In this document: one piece after another, positions 7,929-16,234 of the stretch
Position numbering within the stretch: the stretch's first letter is position 1
How the letters are laid out: each line of letters starts with the position of its first letter
NCBI RefSeq assembly: GCF_900104305.1
Contig: NZ_FNJC01000004.1
Coordinates: forward strand, 310,001-374,000
Direction: 5' to 3'
Length of the DNA stretch: 64,000 bases
From: Filomicrobium insigne
GTDB lineage: Bacteria > Pseudomonadota > Alphaproteobacteria > Rhizobiales > Hyphomicrobiaceae
Program-made: the position numbers and the translations under genes
Notes under the pieces: model-generated
What the model was told of the DNA's origin: nothing
Seen by the model: only the letters and a program-made list of their open reading frames with translations
The model's database searches: none

Positions 7929-8899
7929 TCATGCGCTGCAGCGTTGTGACGTGGTGGCGAACGGGCCTTCTTTTTGTGGTTAGCCTACTGGTGTCTTTTC
8001 CTTCGGTCGCTTCGTCTTCTGAACGGCTCTTTGTGGTCAACCAGGCCGGTTCCTCAATCAGCGTTATCGATGTTGAGGCGATGGCGGTTACAGACACGAT
8101 ATCCGTGGCAACGGCGCCCGCAGCTATTGCGGCGTCAGCCAAGATGCGCCGGATCTTCATCACGCATCCGGAACGGAGTGAGGTGACGGTTCTTGATGCC
8201 GATCGCCTCACTGTTGAGAAGACGTTTGAGGTGAAGGGGACGCCTTTCGGCATCGCTGTGGATGCCGATGATCGTCTACTTATCAGCGATTGGAATTTGC
8301 ACTGTGTTCACGTGATTGATGCGGTATCCGGAACTGAGATTGTGCGCATTCCGGTGGGGCAGTCGCCAGCGGGAATCGTTGCGGGTGCTCAGTTCGCGTA
8401 CGTTGCTAATCGTGAGAGCGATAGTGTGAGCGTCATCGATCTGTCGACGCTTCAAGTCTCTGCTACAGTTGATGTGGGCCGCGCGCCCTTTGCCATTGCG
8501 CTTAGTTCAGATGAAACTCAGGCCTACGTTGCGAACGTGCAGGCCTCCACCCTTAGCGTGATCGACACGGACGTTCCGGCCAAGTTGCGCGATCTGGAGA
8601 CCGGCAAACTTCCTTACGGTATTGGTTTGCCTCCAAATGGCGCGCGCATTGTGGTTGCCAATCAGCAGTCAGGCACGGCTTCGATTTTTGCGCGCGATGG
8701 ATTTGAACTGCAACACGCCGTGCGCATCGGAGATTATCCGGAGGGTGTTGTCGTCGCGGACGATGGACGCAAAGCGTTCATCGCGAATTGGTTTTCGGAT
8801 GATGTCTCCGTCATCGATCTCGATGCTGCGCGCGAGATTGCACGGATTAAAACAGGCAAAGGCCCGCGAGGATTGGCTTTAATATGTTTCAATCCCTAG
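7925..8899 (+). CDS. Periplasmic YVTN-type beta-propeller protein of the mxa operon
   Basis: A 324-residue secreted protein with repeats of about 40 residues built on (A/V)YVANxxSxSVSVID and G(x)xPxGIAV, the YVTN/cytochrome D1-like beta-propeller pattern; about seven blades fit the length. Such proteins are often found beside PQQ-dependent dehydrogenases. It takes the position of mxaE in the classical operon, but I do not recognise the sequence well enough to use that name. Its start overlaps the mxaD stop. Likely a periplasmic scaffold or assembly factor for methanol oxidation; no catalytic residues are visible. Confidence 0.85.
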   Translation: MIMRCSVVTWWRTGLLFVVSLLVSFPSVASSSERLFVVNQAGSSISVIDVEAMAVTDTISVATAPAAIAASAKMRRIFITHPERSEVTVLDADRLTVEKTFEVKGTPFGIAVDADDRLLISDWNLHCVHVIDAVSGTEIVRIPVGQSPAGIVAGAQFAYVANRESDSVSVIDLSTLQVSATVDVGRAPFAIALSSDETQAYVANVQASTLSVIDTDVPAKLRDLETGKLPYGIGLPPNGARIVVANQQSGTASIFARDGFELQHAVRIGDYPEGVVVADDGRKAFIANWFSDDVSVIDLDAAREIARIKTGKGPRGLALICFNP

Positions 8900-8930
8900 C
8901 GGTGATGTGCTGCTCCAAAACGCGCCTAGC

Positions 8931-9440
8931 CTATTTTGTGAGGTGCTCTAATGAGAAGATGTGCTGCGTATCTTTTAAGGGGGCATGACATCCCCGACAG
9001 CTGTTGAGATCCTTGTTCAGCCGCTTGCCATCGGGGGAGAATATGGCGAAGTCCCAGTCGCCGTTTTTCAACTCTTCAGGGAAGGCTGAACCCCATCCCG
9101 TCCTTTTTTCCATGACTGCTACAGCTAACAATTTGTCCTTGATACGGCGTCCTAGTGAGCTCGTGATTATGTTGCCCTGCGTGTCCTTCTTAGCGGCGTA
9201 GATTTCACCAACCAGAATTGAGCCTGAGGGAAGCACCCCATCTTCCTTTGCTGCACTGAGCGCTCGGTCGTTCGCGAATAGTCGTATGATCTGATCCGGG
9301 TTCTGTACGCGGTCGAGACTCAGGTAGTTTTTGAAATCGCTGGCATAGTCTTTGGGGAACGCAATGCGCTGTTCGTTCGCGCTGGCTGCGGTTGTCGTGA
9401 TTATTGCCGCGATCGCCATGCCAAGTAATTTCCTCGACAT
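8931..9440 (-). CDS. Cytochrome P460-like periplasmic haem protein
   Basis: A 169-residue protein with a signal peptide (residues 1-21) and one C-terminal haem motif, CRGCH (148-152). The mature N-terminus (IAFPKDYASDFKNYLSLDR) and the WGSAFPEELKNGDWDFAIFSPDGK block match the cytochrome P460 fold. Characterised members oxidise hydroxylamine or bind NO using a lysine-crosslinked haem; which lysine, if any, is crosslinked cannot be read here. GGGAGGAA precedes the ATG at 9440; the longer open frame to 9551 lacks a signal-like start. It converges on the mxa operon 31 bases away. Confidence 0.75.
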   Translation of the reverse strand: MSRKLLGMAIAAIITTTAASANEQRIAFPKDYASDFKNYLSLDRVQNPDQIIRLFANDRALSAAKEDGVLPSGSILVGEIYAAKKDTQGNIITSSLGRRIKDKLLAVAVMEKRTGWGSAFPEELKNGDWDFAIFSPDGKRLNKDLNSCRGCHAPLKDTQHIFSLEHLTK

Positions 9441-9682
9441 GCTTTCCTCCCTTATCGCGCCCGCGACTGGTCTTGCCGGCATTCGGGCGGACCCTCCGCA
9501 GGACCTGTGTAGCCAAGTTGCTTGGCCGGCAAACATGCATTGATGATGCATGTTATTTCGGGGGCAAGGTTAAAGCAATATCAAATATACATCTTTTAAC
9601 TGGTCATGCATGCAGGTGTGCGTTCGCTCCGCCCGTGCAACACACTGGTGCAACGTCGATCCTGTTACGAAATGTGAGTTTT

Positions 9683-10681
9683 CTAGACCGCCGCTGTCGC
9701 CTGTTCTTTTTGAGGCTTAGCGCGCGGGGGGGCGAGAAGTGATGCCAAGGCTAAAGAGGCCAAGCGCGCTTCCGGTGGATCTGCGCGGCTCGTCAGAACG
9801 ATCGGAACCAGACCGCCTAGGACCACGCCAGCGGCACAAGCCGAACGGAAATAGACCAGCGCTTTAAAGAGTACGTTGCCGGAGACGAGATCGGGAACGA
9901 CGATTGCGTCGGCAGCACCTGCGACTTCGTCGTTTTGGAGGTTCTTCGCTTGGGCCGCAGTCTTGGACAAAATGAGGTCGAGCGCGAGCGGACCACTGAA
10001 AGCCGCGTCCGAAATGTTTTCGCGCGCCCAGTCTCTAAGCTCACGGGCTTCTTGTGCTGAAGGCACCGATGGAATTGGTTCTTCGGTTGCTGAAAGCAGA
10101 GCGACCTTTGGTTTCGCGATGCCGACGGCATGTGCAACATCGACGACGGCTCGAAGAGCCAATTTGCGTGTCTCAAGATCTGGCGCGACGTTGACAGCGC
10201 CGTCCGACAGAATGATCGGGTGGTCGCTGTGTGGTGGCGTCATGTGGAAGACGTGTACGAGGCGGCTGTCGCGGCGAATACCCGTCTGCTTATTCAGCAC
10301 CGCTTTCATCATAACGTCGGTGTGAATCTGGCCCTTCATCACGATATCTGCGCGCCCGTCGCGAACGAGCTGCATGCCGGCAAGCGCAGCGTCCTGCTCG
10401 CTGTCGGCCTCAATGATTTCGTATGGGGTGATGTCCCAGGAAAGTTTGGCGGCTTCTGCTTCGATGCGCGCGCGATTGCCGATGAGGATCGGCTCGCATA
10501 TCCCGGCGCGCACGGCGCCTTCTACGGACATCATCGGCAATGCGGCATCGGCACAAATCACGGCTGTGCGGGCCTTGCCCATCTGTTGAGCCCGCGCGAG
10601 GAGTTCGCGCGGGCATCTTGGTGTGATGTCAAGAAAATGGTGCTGGCCGCGATCGGGGGCCTTCGATTCCGAAGTTGTCAT
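9683..10681 (-). CDS. pta: Phosphate acetyltransferase (Pta) of the sulfonate operon
   Basis: A 332-residue protein of the PTA/PTB family, short form without the N-terminal DRTGG domain. Characteristic segments are DIVMKGQIHTDVMMKAVL, HVFHMTPP, DGAVNVAPDLE and GPLALDLILSKTAA. It converts acetyl phosphate and CoA to acetyl-CoA and phosphate. It lies 48 bases downstream of xsc, whose product is acetyl phosphate, so it is the final step of the sulfoacetaldehyde pathway and brings carbon to central metabolism. It is the last gene of a leftward operon. Confidence 0.93.
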   Translation of the reverse strand: MTTSESKAPDRGQHHFLDITPRCPRELLARAQQMGKARTAVICADAALPMMSVEGAVRAGICEPILIGNRARIEAEAAKLSWDITPYEIIEADSEQDAALAGMQLVRDGRADIVMKGQIHTDVMMKAVLNKQTGIRRDSRLVHVFHMTPPHSDHPIILSDGAVNVAPDLETRKLALRAVVDVAHAVGIAKPKVALLSATEEPIPSVPSAQEARELRDWARENISDAAFSGPLALDLILSKTAAQAKNLQNDEVAGAADAIVVPDLVSGNVLFKALVYFRSACAAGVVLGGLVPIVLTSRADPPEARLASLALASLLAPPRAKPQKEQATAAV

Positions 10682-10729
10682 TTGCTTCCCTCTCGTGCGT
10701 CGCGGCGCAGCCTTTTCTAGTGACGTGTT

Positions 10730-12517
10730 TTATAGAGACGCGAGAACTTGTTCAGACTGCATGTCGCCCGGCTCGATGCCAGCGACCTTCACAGGCTTCT
10801 TCATCGCATCGCGACGGAATGGTTCGCCAAGTTCCTGGTTGAGCAGAATTTCGATGAACGTGGTCACCTTATTTTCCATCTGCTCGCGCACGGCTTCCTT
10901 AAGCGCCGCTGAGAGTTCTTCCATCGTCTTCACCGTAACACCCTTGAGCCCGCAAGCATCGGCGATGCGTGCATAGCTGCACTCACGGCTGAGCTCGGTT
11001 CCGACGAAGTTGTTGTCGAACCAGAGCGTGGTGTTGCGCTTCTCAGCACCCCATTGGTAGTTGCGGAAGATTACCATGGTGATGGCCGGCCAATCTTCGC
11101 GACTGCAGGCTGTCATCTCGTTCATCGAGATGCCAAATGCTCCATCGCCAGCAAAGCCGATCACAGGAACATCCGGGCAGCCGATCTTTGCGCCGAGGAT
11201 CGCCGGGAAGCCGTAACCGCAAGGACCGAACAGGCCCGGTGCGAGATACTTTCTCGGCTCTTCAAACGTCGGGTACGCGTTGCCGATTGCGCAGTTGTTG
11301 CCGATGTCCGACGACACGATCGCATCCGCAGGAAGCGCAGACTGAATGGCACGCCAAGCCATGCGTGGTGACATGTGCTCGGGTTCGCGCTTGCGAGCTT
11401 CTTCGTTCCAGTGCGTGCCGGGATCATCGTCTTCATGGTCCATGCTCGACAACGTCTGCAGCCATGCCGACTTGGTCTGGTGGATGAGCGCCTTGCGCTC
11501 TTCGCGGCCAGCGTTACCGGCGGACGCATCCATCTTCTCGAGGATCTGCTCGGCAACTTTCTTGGCGTCGCCGCAGATGCCCACCGTGACCTTCTTCGTC
11601 AGGCCAATGCGATCGGCATTGATATCGACCTGAATGATCTTGGCCGACTTTGGCCAGTAGTCGATGCCGTAGCCCGGCAGCGTGGAGAAAGGATTGAGGC
11701 GCGTGCCGAGGGCCAGAACGACGTCCGCTTTTGCGATCAGCTCCATCGCGGCCTTCGAGCCGTTGTAGCCGAGCGGACCGCAAGCCAGTGGATGCGAACC
11801 GGGGAAGCTGTCGTTGTGCTGGTAGTTGCTGCAGACTGGAGCGTCGAGGCGTTCCGCAAGCGTCTTGCATGCGTCGATCGCGCCGGCCAGGACAACACCT
11901 GCGCCGGAGAGAATGACGGGGAACTTCGCTTCGGAGAGAAGCTTTGCTGCTTCGGCGATTGAATTGTCTGCACCGCCCGTGCGTTCAATCTTCACGATCT
12001 GCGGCAGTTCGATGTCGACGACCTGGGTCCAGAAATCACGCGGCACGTTGATCTGTGCCGGTGCCGAACCACGCCAAGCCTTGCTGATGACGCGGTTCAG
12101 AACTTCCGCAACGCGAGAGGCATCGCGGACTTCTTCCTGATAGCAAACCATGTCACGGAACAGAGCCATCTGTTCGACTTCCTGGAAGCCACCTTGGCCG
12201 ATGGTTTTGTTGGCCGCCTGCGGCGTGACCAGCAGCATCGGTGTGTGGTTCCAGTATGCCGTCTTAATCGCCGTGACAAATCCCGTTACGCCCGGACCGT
12301 TCTGGGCGATGGCCATGGCCATCTTGCCCGTTGCGCGGGTGTAACCGTCAGCCATGATGCCGGCGTTGCTTTCGTGTGCGCAGTCCCAAAACGTAATGCC
12401 GGCCCGAGGGAATAGATCGGAAACCGGCATCATCGCGGAACCGATGATGCCAAACGCGTGCTGGATGCCGTGCATCTGCAGCACTTTCACGAAGGCTTCT
12501 TCGGTGGTCATTTTCAC
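10730..12517 (-). CDS. xsc: Sulfoacetaldehyde acetyltransferase (Xsc)
   Basis: A 595-residue thiamine diphosphate enzyme. The N-terminus (MTTEEAFVKVLQMHGIQHAF, then IGSAMMPVSDLFPRAG) and the cofactor segment GDGAFGISMNEM are typical of Xsc and differ from acetolactate synthase. It cleaves the C-S bond of sulfoacetaldehyde with phosphate, giving acetyl phosphate and sulfite. The GTG at 12517 (protein start V-K-M-T-T) was chosen because AAGGA lies at good spacing; the ATG at 12511 is possible. The frame is open to 12775 but that extension is low-complexity readthrough. pta follows; sucCD-like and sauS-like genes precede. Confidence 0.95.
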   Translation of the reverse strand: MKMTTEEAFVKVLQMHGIQHAFGIIGSAMMPVSDLFPRAGITFWDCAHESNAGIMADGYTRATGKMAMAIAQNGPGVTGFVTAIKTAYWNHTPMLLVTPQAANKTIGQGGFQEVEQMALFRDMVCYQEEVRDASRVAEVLNRVISKAWRGSAPAQINVPRDFWTQVVDIELPQIVKIERTGGADNSIAEAAKLLSEAKFPVILSGAGVVLAGAIDACKTLAERLDAPVCSNYQHNDSFPGSHPLACGPLGYNGSKAAMELIAKADVVLALGTRLNPFSTLPGYGIDYWPKSAKIIQVDINADRIGLTKKVTVGICGDAKKVAEQILEKMDASAGNAGREERKALIHQTKSAWLQTLSSMDHEDDDPGTHWNEEARKREPEHMSPRMAWRAIQSALPADAIVSSDIGNNCAIGNAYPTFEEPRKYLAPGLFGPCGYGFPAILGAKIGCPDVPVIGFAGDGAFGISMNEMTACSREDWPAITMVIFRNYQWGAEKRNTTLWFDNNFVGTELSRECSYARIADACGLKGVTVKTMEELSAALKEAVREQMENKVTTFIEILLNQELGEPFRRDAMKKPVKVAGIEPGDMQSEQVLASL

Positions 12518-12590
12518 GGTGATGGTCCTTGTCCTACAGTTGACGAGTTGCACCGGATTGCCCGGTTGATGTGACAAACGTTTGTATGTG

Positions 12591-13466
12591 TTAGGCCGCT
12601 GCGAAGTGACGCGACAAGAGCGCGGGGAGCGCGCTTGGCGTGTCTGCGACCGCCACGCCGGCCTTTTCCAAAGCGGCGCGTTTGGATGGATAATCACCCT
12701 TGCCCCCGGCAACGATGGCACCGGCGTGGCCCATCTTCTTGCCTGGTGGTGATTGGCGACCCGCGATGAATGCAACGACGGGCTTCTTCATTGTGCTCGC
12801 ATATTCGGCAGCTTCTTCTTCAGCGGAGCCACCAATTTCGCCGCATAAGACGATGGCATCGGTTTTCTCGTCCGCATCGAGAATACGCAGAGCCTGAGCA
12901 GAGTTCGTTCCGATCATCGGGTCGCCCCCGACGCCGTAGAAAACGGACTGCCCCATGCCGGCCTGCGTTAGGTTCAAGCTGACGAGCGTTCCGAGGCTAC
13001 CGGAGCGCGAAATAACACCAACGCGTCCCGGTTGGAAGACACGTTCGTTGAATGCGGGCATTATACCTACGAAGCATTCGCCTGGCGTGACGAGACCCGC
13101 AGTATTCGGTCCAACTATCTGAGTTCCATTGGCTTTTGCGGCGACGTGCATTTCCATGACGTCGTGCGCAGGGATGTGCTCAGTGAGGCAGACAAGCAGT
13201 TTTGTTCCAGCTTCGCACGCGTCGATCGCTGCCGATTTGGCAAGCATTGGCGGAATGAACATTACGGAGATGTCGAAGGGGCGTTCCTTTGCCGCGTCGC
13301 GGGCTGTCGCATAGACGGGAACACCGAGGTGCTCGGTGCCGGCCTTCTTCGGGTTAACGCCACCGACCACGTTAGAGCCGTAGTCCTGCATCGCCTTGGT
13401 CCAGAAGGTCCCCTGCTTACCGGTAATACCCTGCACCAGGATTGTATGAGATTTACGTGGGATCAT
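12591..13466 (-). CDS. CoA ligase alpha subunit, SucD-like (candidate sulfoacetate-CoA ligase)
   Basis: A 291-residue homologue of succinyl-CoA ligase alpha subunit: N-terminal CoA-binding Rossmann domain (GITGKQGTFWTKAMQDYG) and the phosphohistidine site GKKMGHAGAI with H247. Family chemistry is ADP- or GDP-forming activation of a carboxylate via an enzyme phosphohistidine. It sits between an acylating aldehyde dehydrogenase and xsc, with its beta subunit 12 bases upstream. The natural substrate is therefore inferred to be sulfoacetate. Housekeeping SucD or malate-CoA ligase MtkB are alternatives, but neither would be expected in this operon. Confidence 0.85.
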   Translation of the reverse strand: MIPRKSHTILVQGITGKQGTFWTKAMQDYGSNVVGGVNPKKAGTEHLGVPVYATARDAAKERPFDISVMFIPPMLAKSAAIDACEAGTKLLVCLTEHIPAHDVMEMHVAAKANGTQIVGPNTAGLVTPGECFVGIMPAFNERVFQPGRVGVISRSGSLGTLVSLNLTQAGMGQSVFYGVGGDPMIGTNSAQALRILDADEKTDAIVLCGEIGGSAEEEAAEYASTMKKPVVAFIAGRQSPPGKKMGHAGAIVAGGKGDYPSKRAALEKAGVAVADTPSALPALLSRHFAAA

Positions 13467-13478
13467 TTCAGCACCTCG

Positions 13479-14606
13479 TCAGTTCGCAGCCGCTGCGACA
13501 GCAGCTTTGACGGCATCGTCCATAAGATCGAAAGGTTCGATGCCAAGCCGGTCCTTGACCAGTGCTACGGCTTCATCTTCTCCGGTACCGTGAATTGTGA
13601 AGAAGATCGGAACGTCAGGCTTAAGTTCCAACCACGCGGAAACAACGCCTTCTGCCATGACGTCAGTGCGGGCGAATGCGCCGCAGAAATTGACGAGCAG
13701 GCTTTTCATATTCTTGTTTTCGAGAAGGATCGAAAGCGCCGTTTTTGCCTTCGTATAAGCTTCGCCGCCGATCTCAAGGAAGTTTGCGGGCGAGCCACCA
13801 TAGTGCGCGATGGCATCCATCGTCGTCATCGTCAGGCCAGCGCCGTTTGCGAGCACACCGACCGAGCCACCGAGCTCGATGTATTTCAGGCCCTCGGCTG
13901 CGGCTGCAGCCTCAAGCGTGGTGTATTTCTCAGGGGCGGCCAGACCGATGATTTCTTGTTGGCGCGGCGCAGCACTGTCATCCACCGTGAGCTTACAATC
14001 GAGCGCAATGACGCGATTATCTTTCGTGATCACCAGTGGATTGATTTCGAGAAGCTCTGCGTCAAGTGCGCGATAGGCCTCATAGAGCTTTAACAGTGTT
14101 GAGACCAGGTCGTCCTCGACGGCATTCAGGTCCAGCCCCGAAACGGCCTGCCGCGCCGCGGCTTCGCTCAATCCCTCGGCGATCGGAATGACCACGTGCC
14201 GCATCGCGTTGGGATCAGCCTCTGCGGCTTCTTCCACGTCCATGCCGCCCATTGGAGAGAAGAGCAGCATGGGGCCTTTGGAGGCGGAGTCGTTCACGAT
14301 CGCAGCATAGAGTTCTCGCGCGATTGGCGTCTGTGCTTCGATCATGACCTTTTCGACAGGCCACCCGCCGATGGTCATGCCGATAATGTTCGAGGCATGA
14401 GTTCTGGCCTCGTCGGCGTTTGCTGCAAGCTTAATGCCGCCAGCCTTACCGCGCTTGCCTGTCGGAACCTGGGCCTTGACGACGCACGGACCAATTTCGG
14501 AAGCCGCTGCAGCAGCTTCGTCTGGAGTTTTTGCAAGACGGCTGGCAGGCACGGCGATGCCGTGGTTAGCCAGCAGCGGTTTTGCTGCGTGTTCTTCGAA
14601 GTTCAT
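13479..14606 (-). CDS. CoA ligase beta subunit, SucC-like with altered substrate motifs
   Basis: A 375-residue ATP-grasp protein homologous to succinyl-CoA ligase beta. It keeps EINPLVITKDNRVIALD, GSVGVLANGAGLTMTTMD and GGSPANFLEIGG. It departs from canonical SucC at QVPTGKRGKAGG (46-57; normally QVHAGGRGKAGG), NFCGAFARTD (306-315; normally NIFGGIVRCD) and TIHGTG (337-342; normally RLEGNN). These positions lie in nucleotide or substrate regions of the family, so a substrate other than succinate is likely. In this operon sulfoacetate is the best candidate. It probably works as a heterotetramer with the adjacent alpha subunit. Confidence 0.85.
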   Translation of the reverse strand: MNFEEHAAKPLLANHGIAVPASRLAKTPDEAAAAASEIGPCVVKAQVPTGKRGKAGGIKLAANADEARTHASNIIGMTIGGWPVEKVMIEAQTPIARELYAAIVNDSASKGPMLLFSPMGGMDVEEAAEADPNAMRHVVIPIAEGLSEAAARQAVSGLDLNAVEDDLVSTLLKLYEAYRALDAELLEINPLVITKDNRVIALDCKLTVDDSAAPRQQEIIGLAAPEKYTTLEAAAAAEGLKYIELGGSVGVLANGAGLTMTTMDAIAHYGGSPANFLEIGGEAYTKAKTALSILLENKNMKSLLVNFCGAFARTDVMAEGVVSAWLELKPDVPIFFTIHGTGEDEAVALVKDRLGIEPFDLMDDAVKAAVAAAAN

Positions 14607-14628
14607 TGTTTGCGGCCTTCTTTCTTAT

Positions 14629-16080
14629 TTATTTGCCGTAGCGCTGCCAGTAGGGGCCGAACAGCTCCTCCTCTGACGGCTTGTCCTCTGGAATGGTCGT
14701 CACCAGGTGGGTGATGTTGATGAAATGGCGGTAGTTGAGGTTCTCGGTGATGGTGTTGCCGGCCCAGGTGCCGCCACCCATCGACAGCGTGAACGGCAGG
14801 GCGTTGTTGAAGCCGCCACCATTTCCAAATGTGTGTGCCTGATTGACGAGAATGCGCACGACATCGGTATCCGCCGCCAGTTCGCGTGCGTGGTCGAGAT
14901 TTTTCGTATGGATACCGGCAGAGTGGCCCTTGCCGGTCACTTCCAATACGTCGTGCACGATGCGCTTCGCATCGGCAAAGTCCTTGGCGCGATAGACCGT
15001 GAGGACCAGCGAAAGCTTCTCATCTGCAAAGGTATGCTTGCCGTCGATATGGTCTTCTTCGACCATGAAGAACTTTGACTGTTCAGCCTCTGGAGCCAGG
15101 CCAAGGGCCTTCGCGGTGACGTCAGGGTCCCTCGCGATGACGTGGCGGTTGAGCTTGCCATCAATCCATAGCTTTTCAGAAACCTTGTCGCGTTCTTCTC
15201 TCGTGCAGCGCCAGCCCCCGGCCCGGGTTAACGCGGCGATCGCATCCTCGTAGATGTCATCAAGGATGATGACCGAGTTTTCCGATGAGCATGATGTGGA
15301 GTTGTCGAAGATCTTGGATGCGCAGATTTTCTCAGCGGCATCGTCGAGGTCTGCGGTGGAGTCGATGATGACCGGAACGTTGCCGGCGCCGACGCCGATC
15401 GCAACCGTGCCCGACTGCATGGCCCGCTTGACGTTATTCTGAGAGCCCGTGACGACGGCCAAGTCTACCTGGTTCATGAGTTCCTGCGTCGTCTCCTTCG
15501 AGACGGGGGCAGGGAGGAGTTGAACCAGATCTTCTGGATGGCCGGACTTCTTCAGCTCGGCGCGCATGAATTCGACGGTCTTGGCTGTCGTGATCTGTCC
15601 CGAAGGTGAGGGGGCAATGATCACGGCGTTGCCGCCCTTGATCGCCATCATGGCTTTGTTGACGGGCGTGGCAGCTGGATTGGTCGAGGGGCAAACAGCG
15701 GCAACGACGCCGACTGGCTTGCCATACTTCACCATGCCGCGTTCTGGATTTTCTTCGATCACGCCGACCGTTTTGGCCCGAAGCAGGTCGCGCAATGTCC
15801 CGAATGTTTTGCGCGTGTTCTTGATGATCTTGGAGGGTACGTTGCCCAAGCCCGTATCTTCCACGGCCATCTCAGCCAGAAACTTCGCGTTTTCGGGCTT
15901 ATAGATCGACCACGCTAGGGCGCGGACAGCGTCGTCTACGCGTTCCGGATCGTGGTTCTCGTAAGCCTCCATCGCGGCGCGCGCTCGGCGCACAAGCTCC
16001 GCAACAATCTCCTTTGGAGACAGGTTGGTCTGAGCGGTTTTGTTTCCCGATACTTCTAGTGTCGATGCTTCAGATGTCAT
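14629..16080 (-). CDS. sauS: CoA-acylating aldehyde dehydrogenase, SauS-like sulfoacetaldehyde dehydrogenase
   Basis: A 483-residue member of the acylating aldehyde dehydrogenase family (EutE/AdhE N-domain type). The catalytic cysteine is C264 in STSCSSENSVI, and KPVGVVAAVCPSTNPAATP and GNGGGFNNALPFTLSMGGGTW are typical of the family. The expected reaction here is NAD(P)H-dependent reduction of sulfoacetyl-CoA to sulfoacetaldehyde, as for SauS. The call rests on its place between tctA and the CoA-ligase genes, with xsc in the same operon. An acetaldehyde or propionaldehyde role is possible from sequence alone. Confidence 0.8.
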   Translation of the reverse strand: MTSEASTLEVSGNKTAQTNLSPKEIVAELVRRARAAMEAYENHDPERVDDAVRALAWSIYKPENAKFLAEMAVEDTGLGNVPSKIIKNTRKTFGTLRDLLRAKTVGVIEENPERGMVKYGKPVGVVAAVCPSTNPAATPVNKAMMAIKGGNAVIIAPSPSGQITTAKTVEFMRAELKKSGHPEDLVQLLPAPVSKETTQELMNQVDLAVVTGSQNNVKRAMQSGTVAIGVGAGNVPVIIDSTADLDDAAEKICASKIFDNSTSCSSENSVIILDDIYEDAIAALTRAGGWRCTREERDKVSEKLWIDGKLNRHVIARDPDVTAKALGLAPEAEQSKFFMVEEDHIDGKHTFADEKLSLVLTVYRAKDFADAKRIVHDVLEVTGKGHSAGIHTKNLDHARELAADTDVVRILVNQAHTFGNGGGFNNALPFTLSMGGGTWAGNTITENLNYRHFINITHLVTTIPEDKPSEEELFGPYWQRYGK

Positions 16081-16182
16081 CGTTGTCTCCAGCGCGAAGT
16101 GAATTCGGCGAAGTTGCCGCGTTCAAAAAATGGGACATTGCGTCTTGTTTTTGTGTCATGACGATTGTCGCGAGTCAAGGTG

Positions 16183-16209
16183 CGTCGAAGGCGAAATTCG
16201 CCTTCGACG
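16183..16209 (-). other. Perfect 13-bp inverted repeat between tctA and sauS
   Basis: CGTCGAAGGCGAA (16183-16195) and TTCGCCTTCGACG (16197-16209) form a long stem with a tiny central loop in the 154-base gap between tctA and sauS. No T-run follows on the coding strand, so it does not look like a simple terminator. It may stabilise or process the transporter mRNA relative to the catabolic genes. Confidence 0.6.
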
Positions 16210-16234
16210 GCCGTGTTTGCCGGCATGTTGCCGG

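Noticed and set aside
10730-12517. Acetolactate synthase large subunit
   Set aside because: The N-terminal and central motifs fit Xsc, there is no small regulatory subunit, and pta follows.
12518-12775. N-terminal extension of Xsc in the long open frame
   Set aside because: Xsc proteins begin near the MTTEEAF motif; the extension overlaps the sucD-like gene and is compositionally odd.
13032-14093. 353-codon plus-strand frame opposite the SucCD-like genes
   Set aside because: It is antisense to two well-supported genes, has no ribosome site and encodes no recognisable domain; long shadow frames are common in GC-rich DNA.
12591-14606. Assignment as malate-CoA ligase MtkAB of the serine cycle
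   Set aside because: No serine-cycle genes adjoin, and the pair sits between sauS-like and xsc genes with altered substrate motifs.
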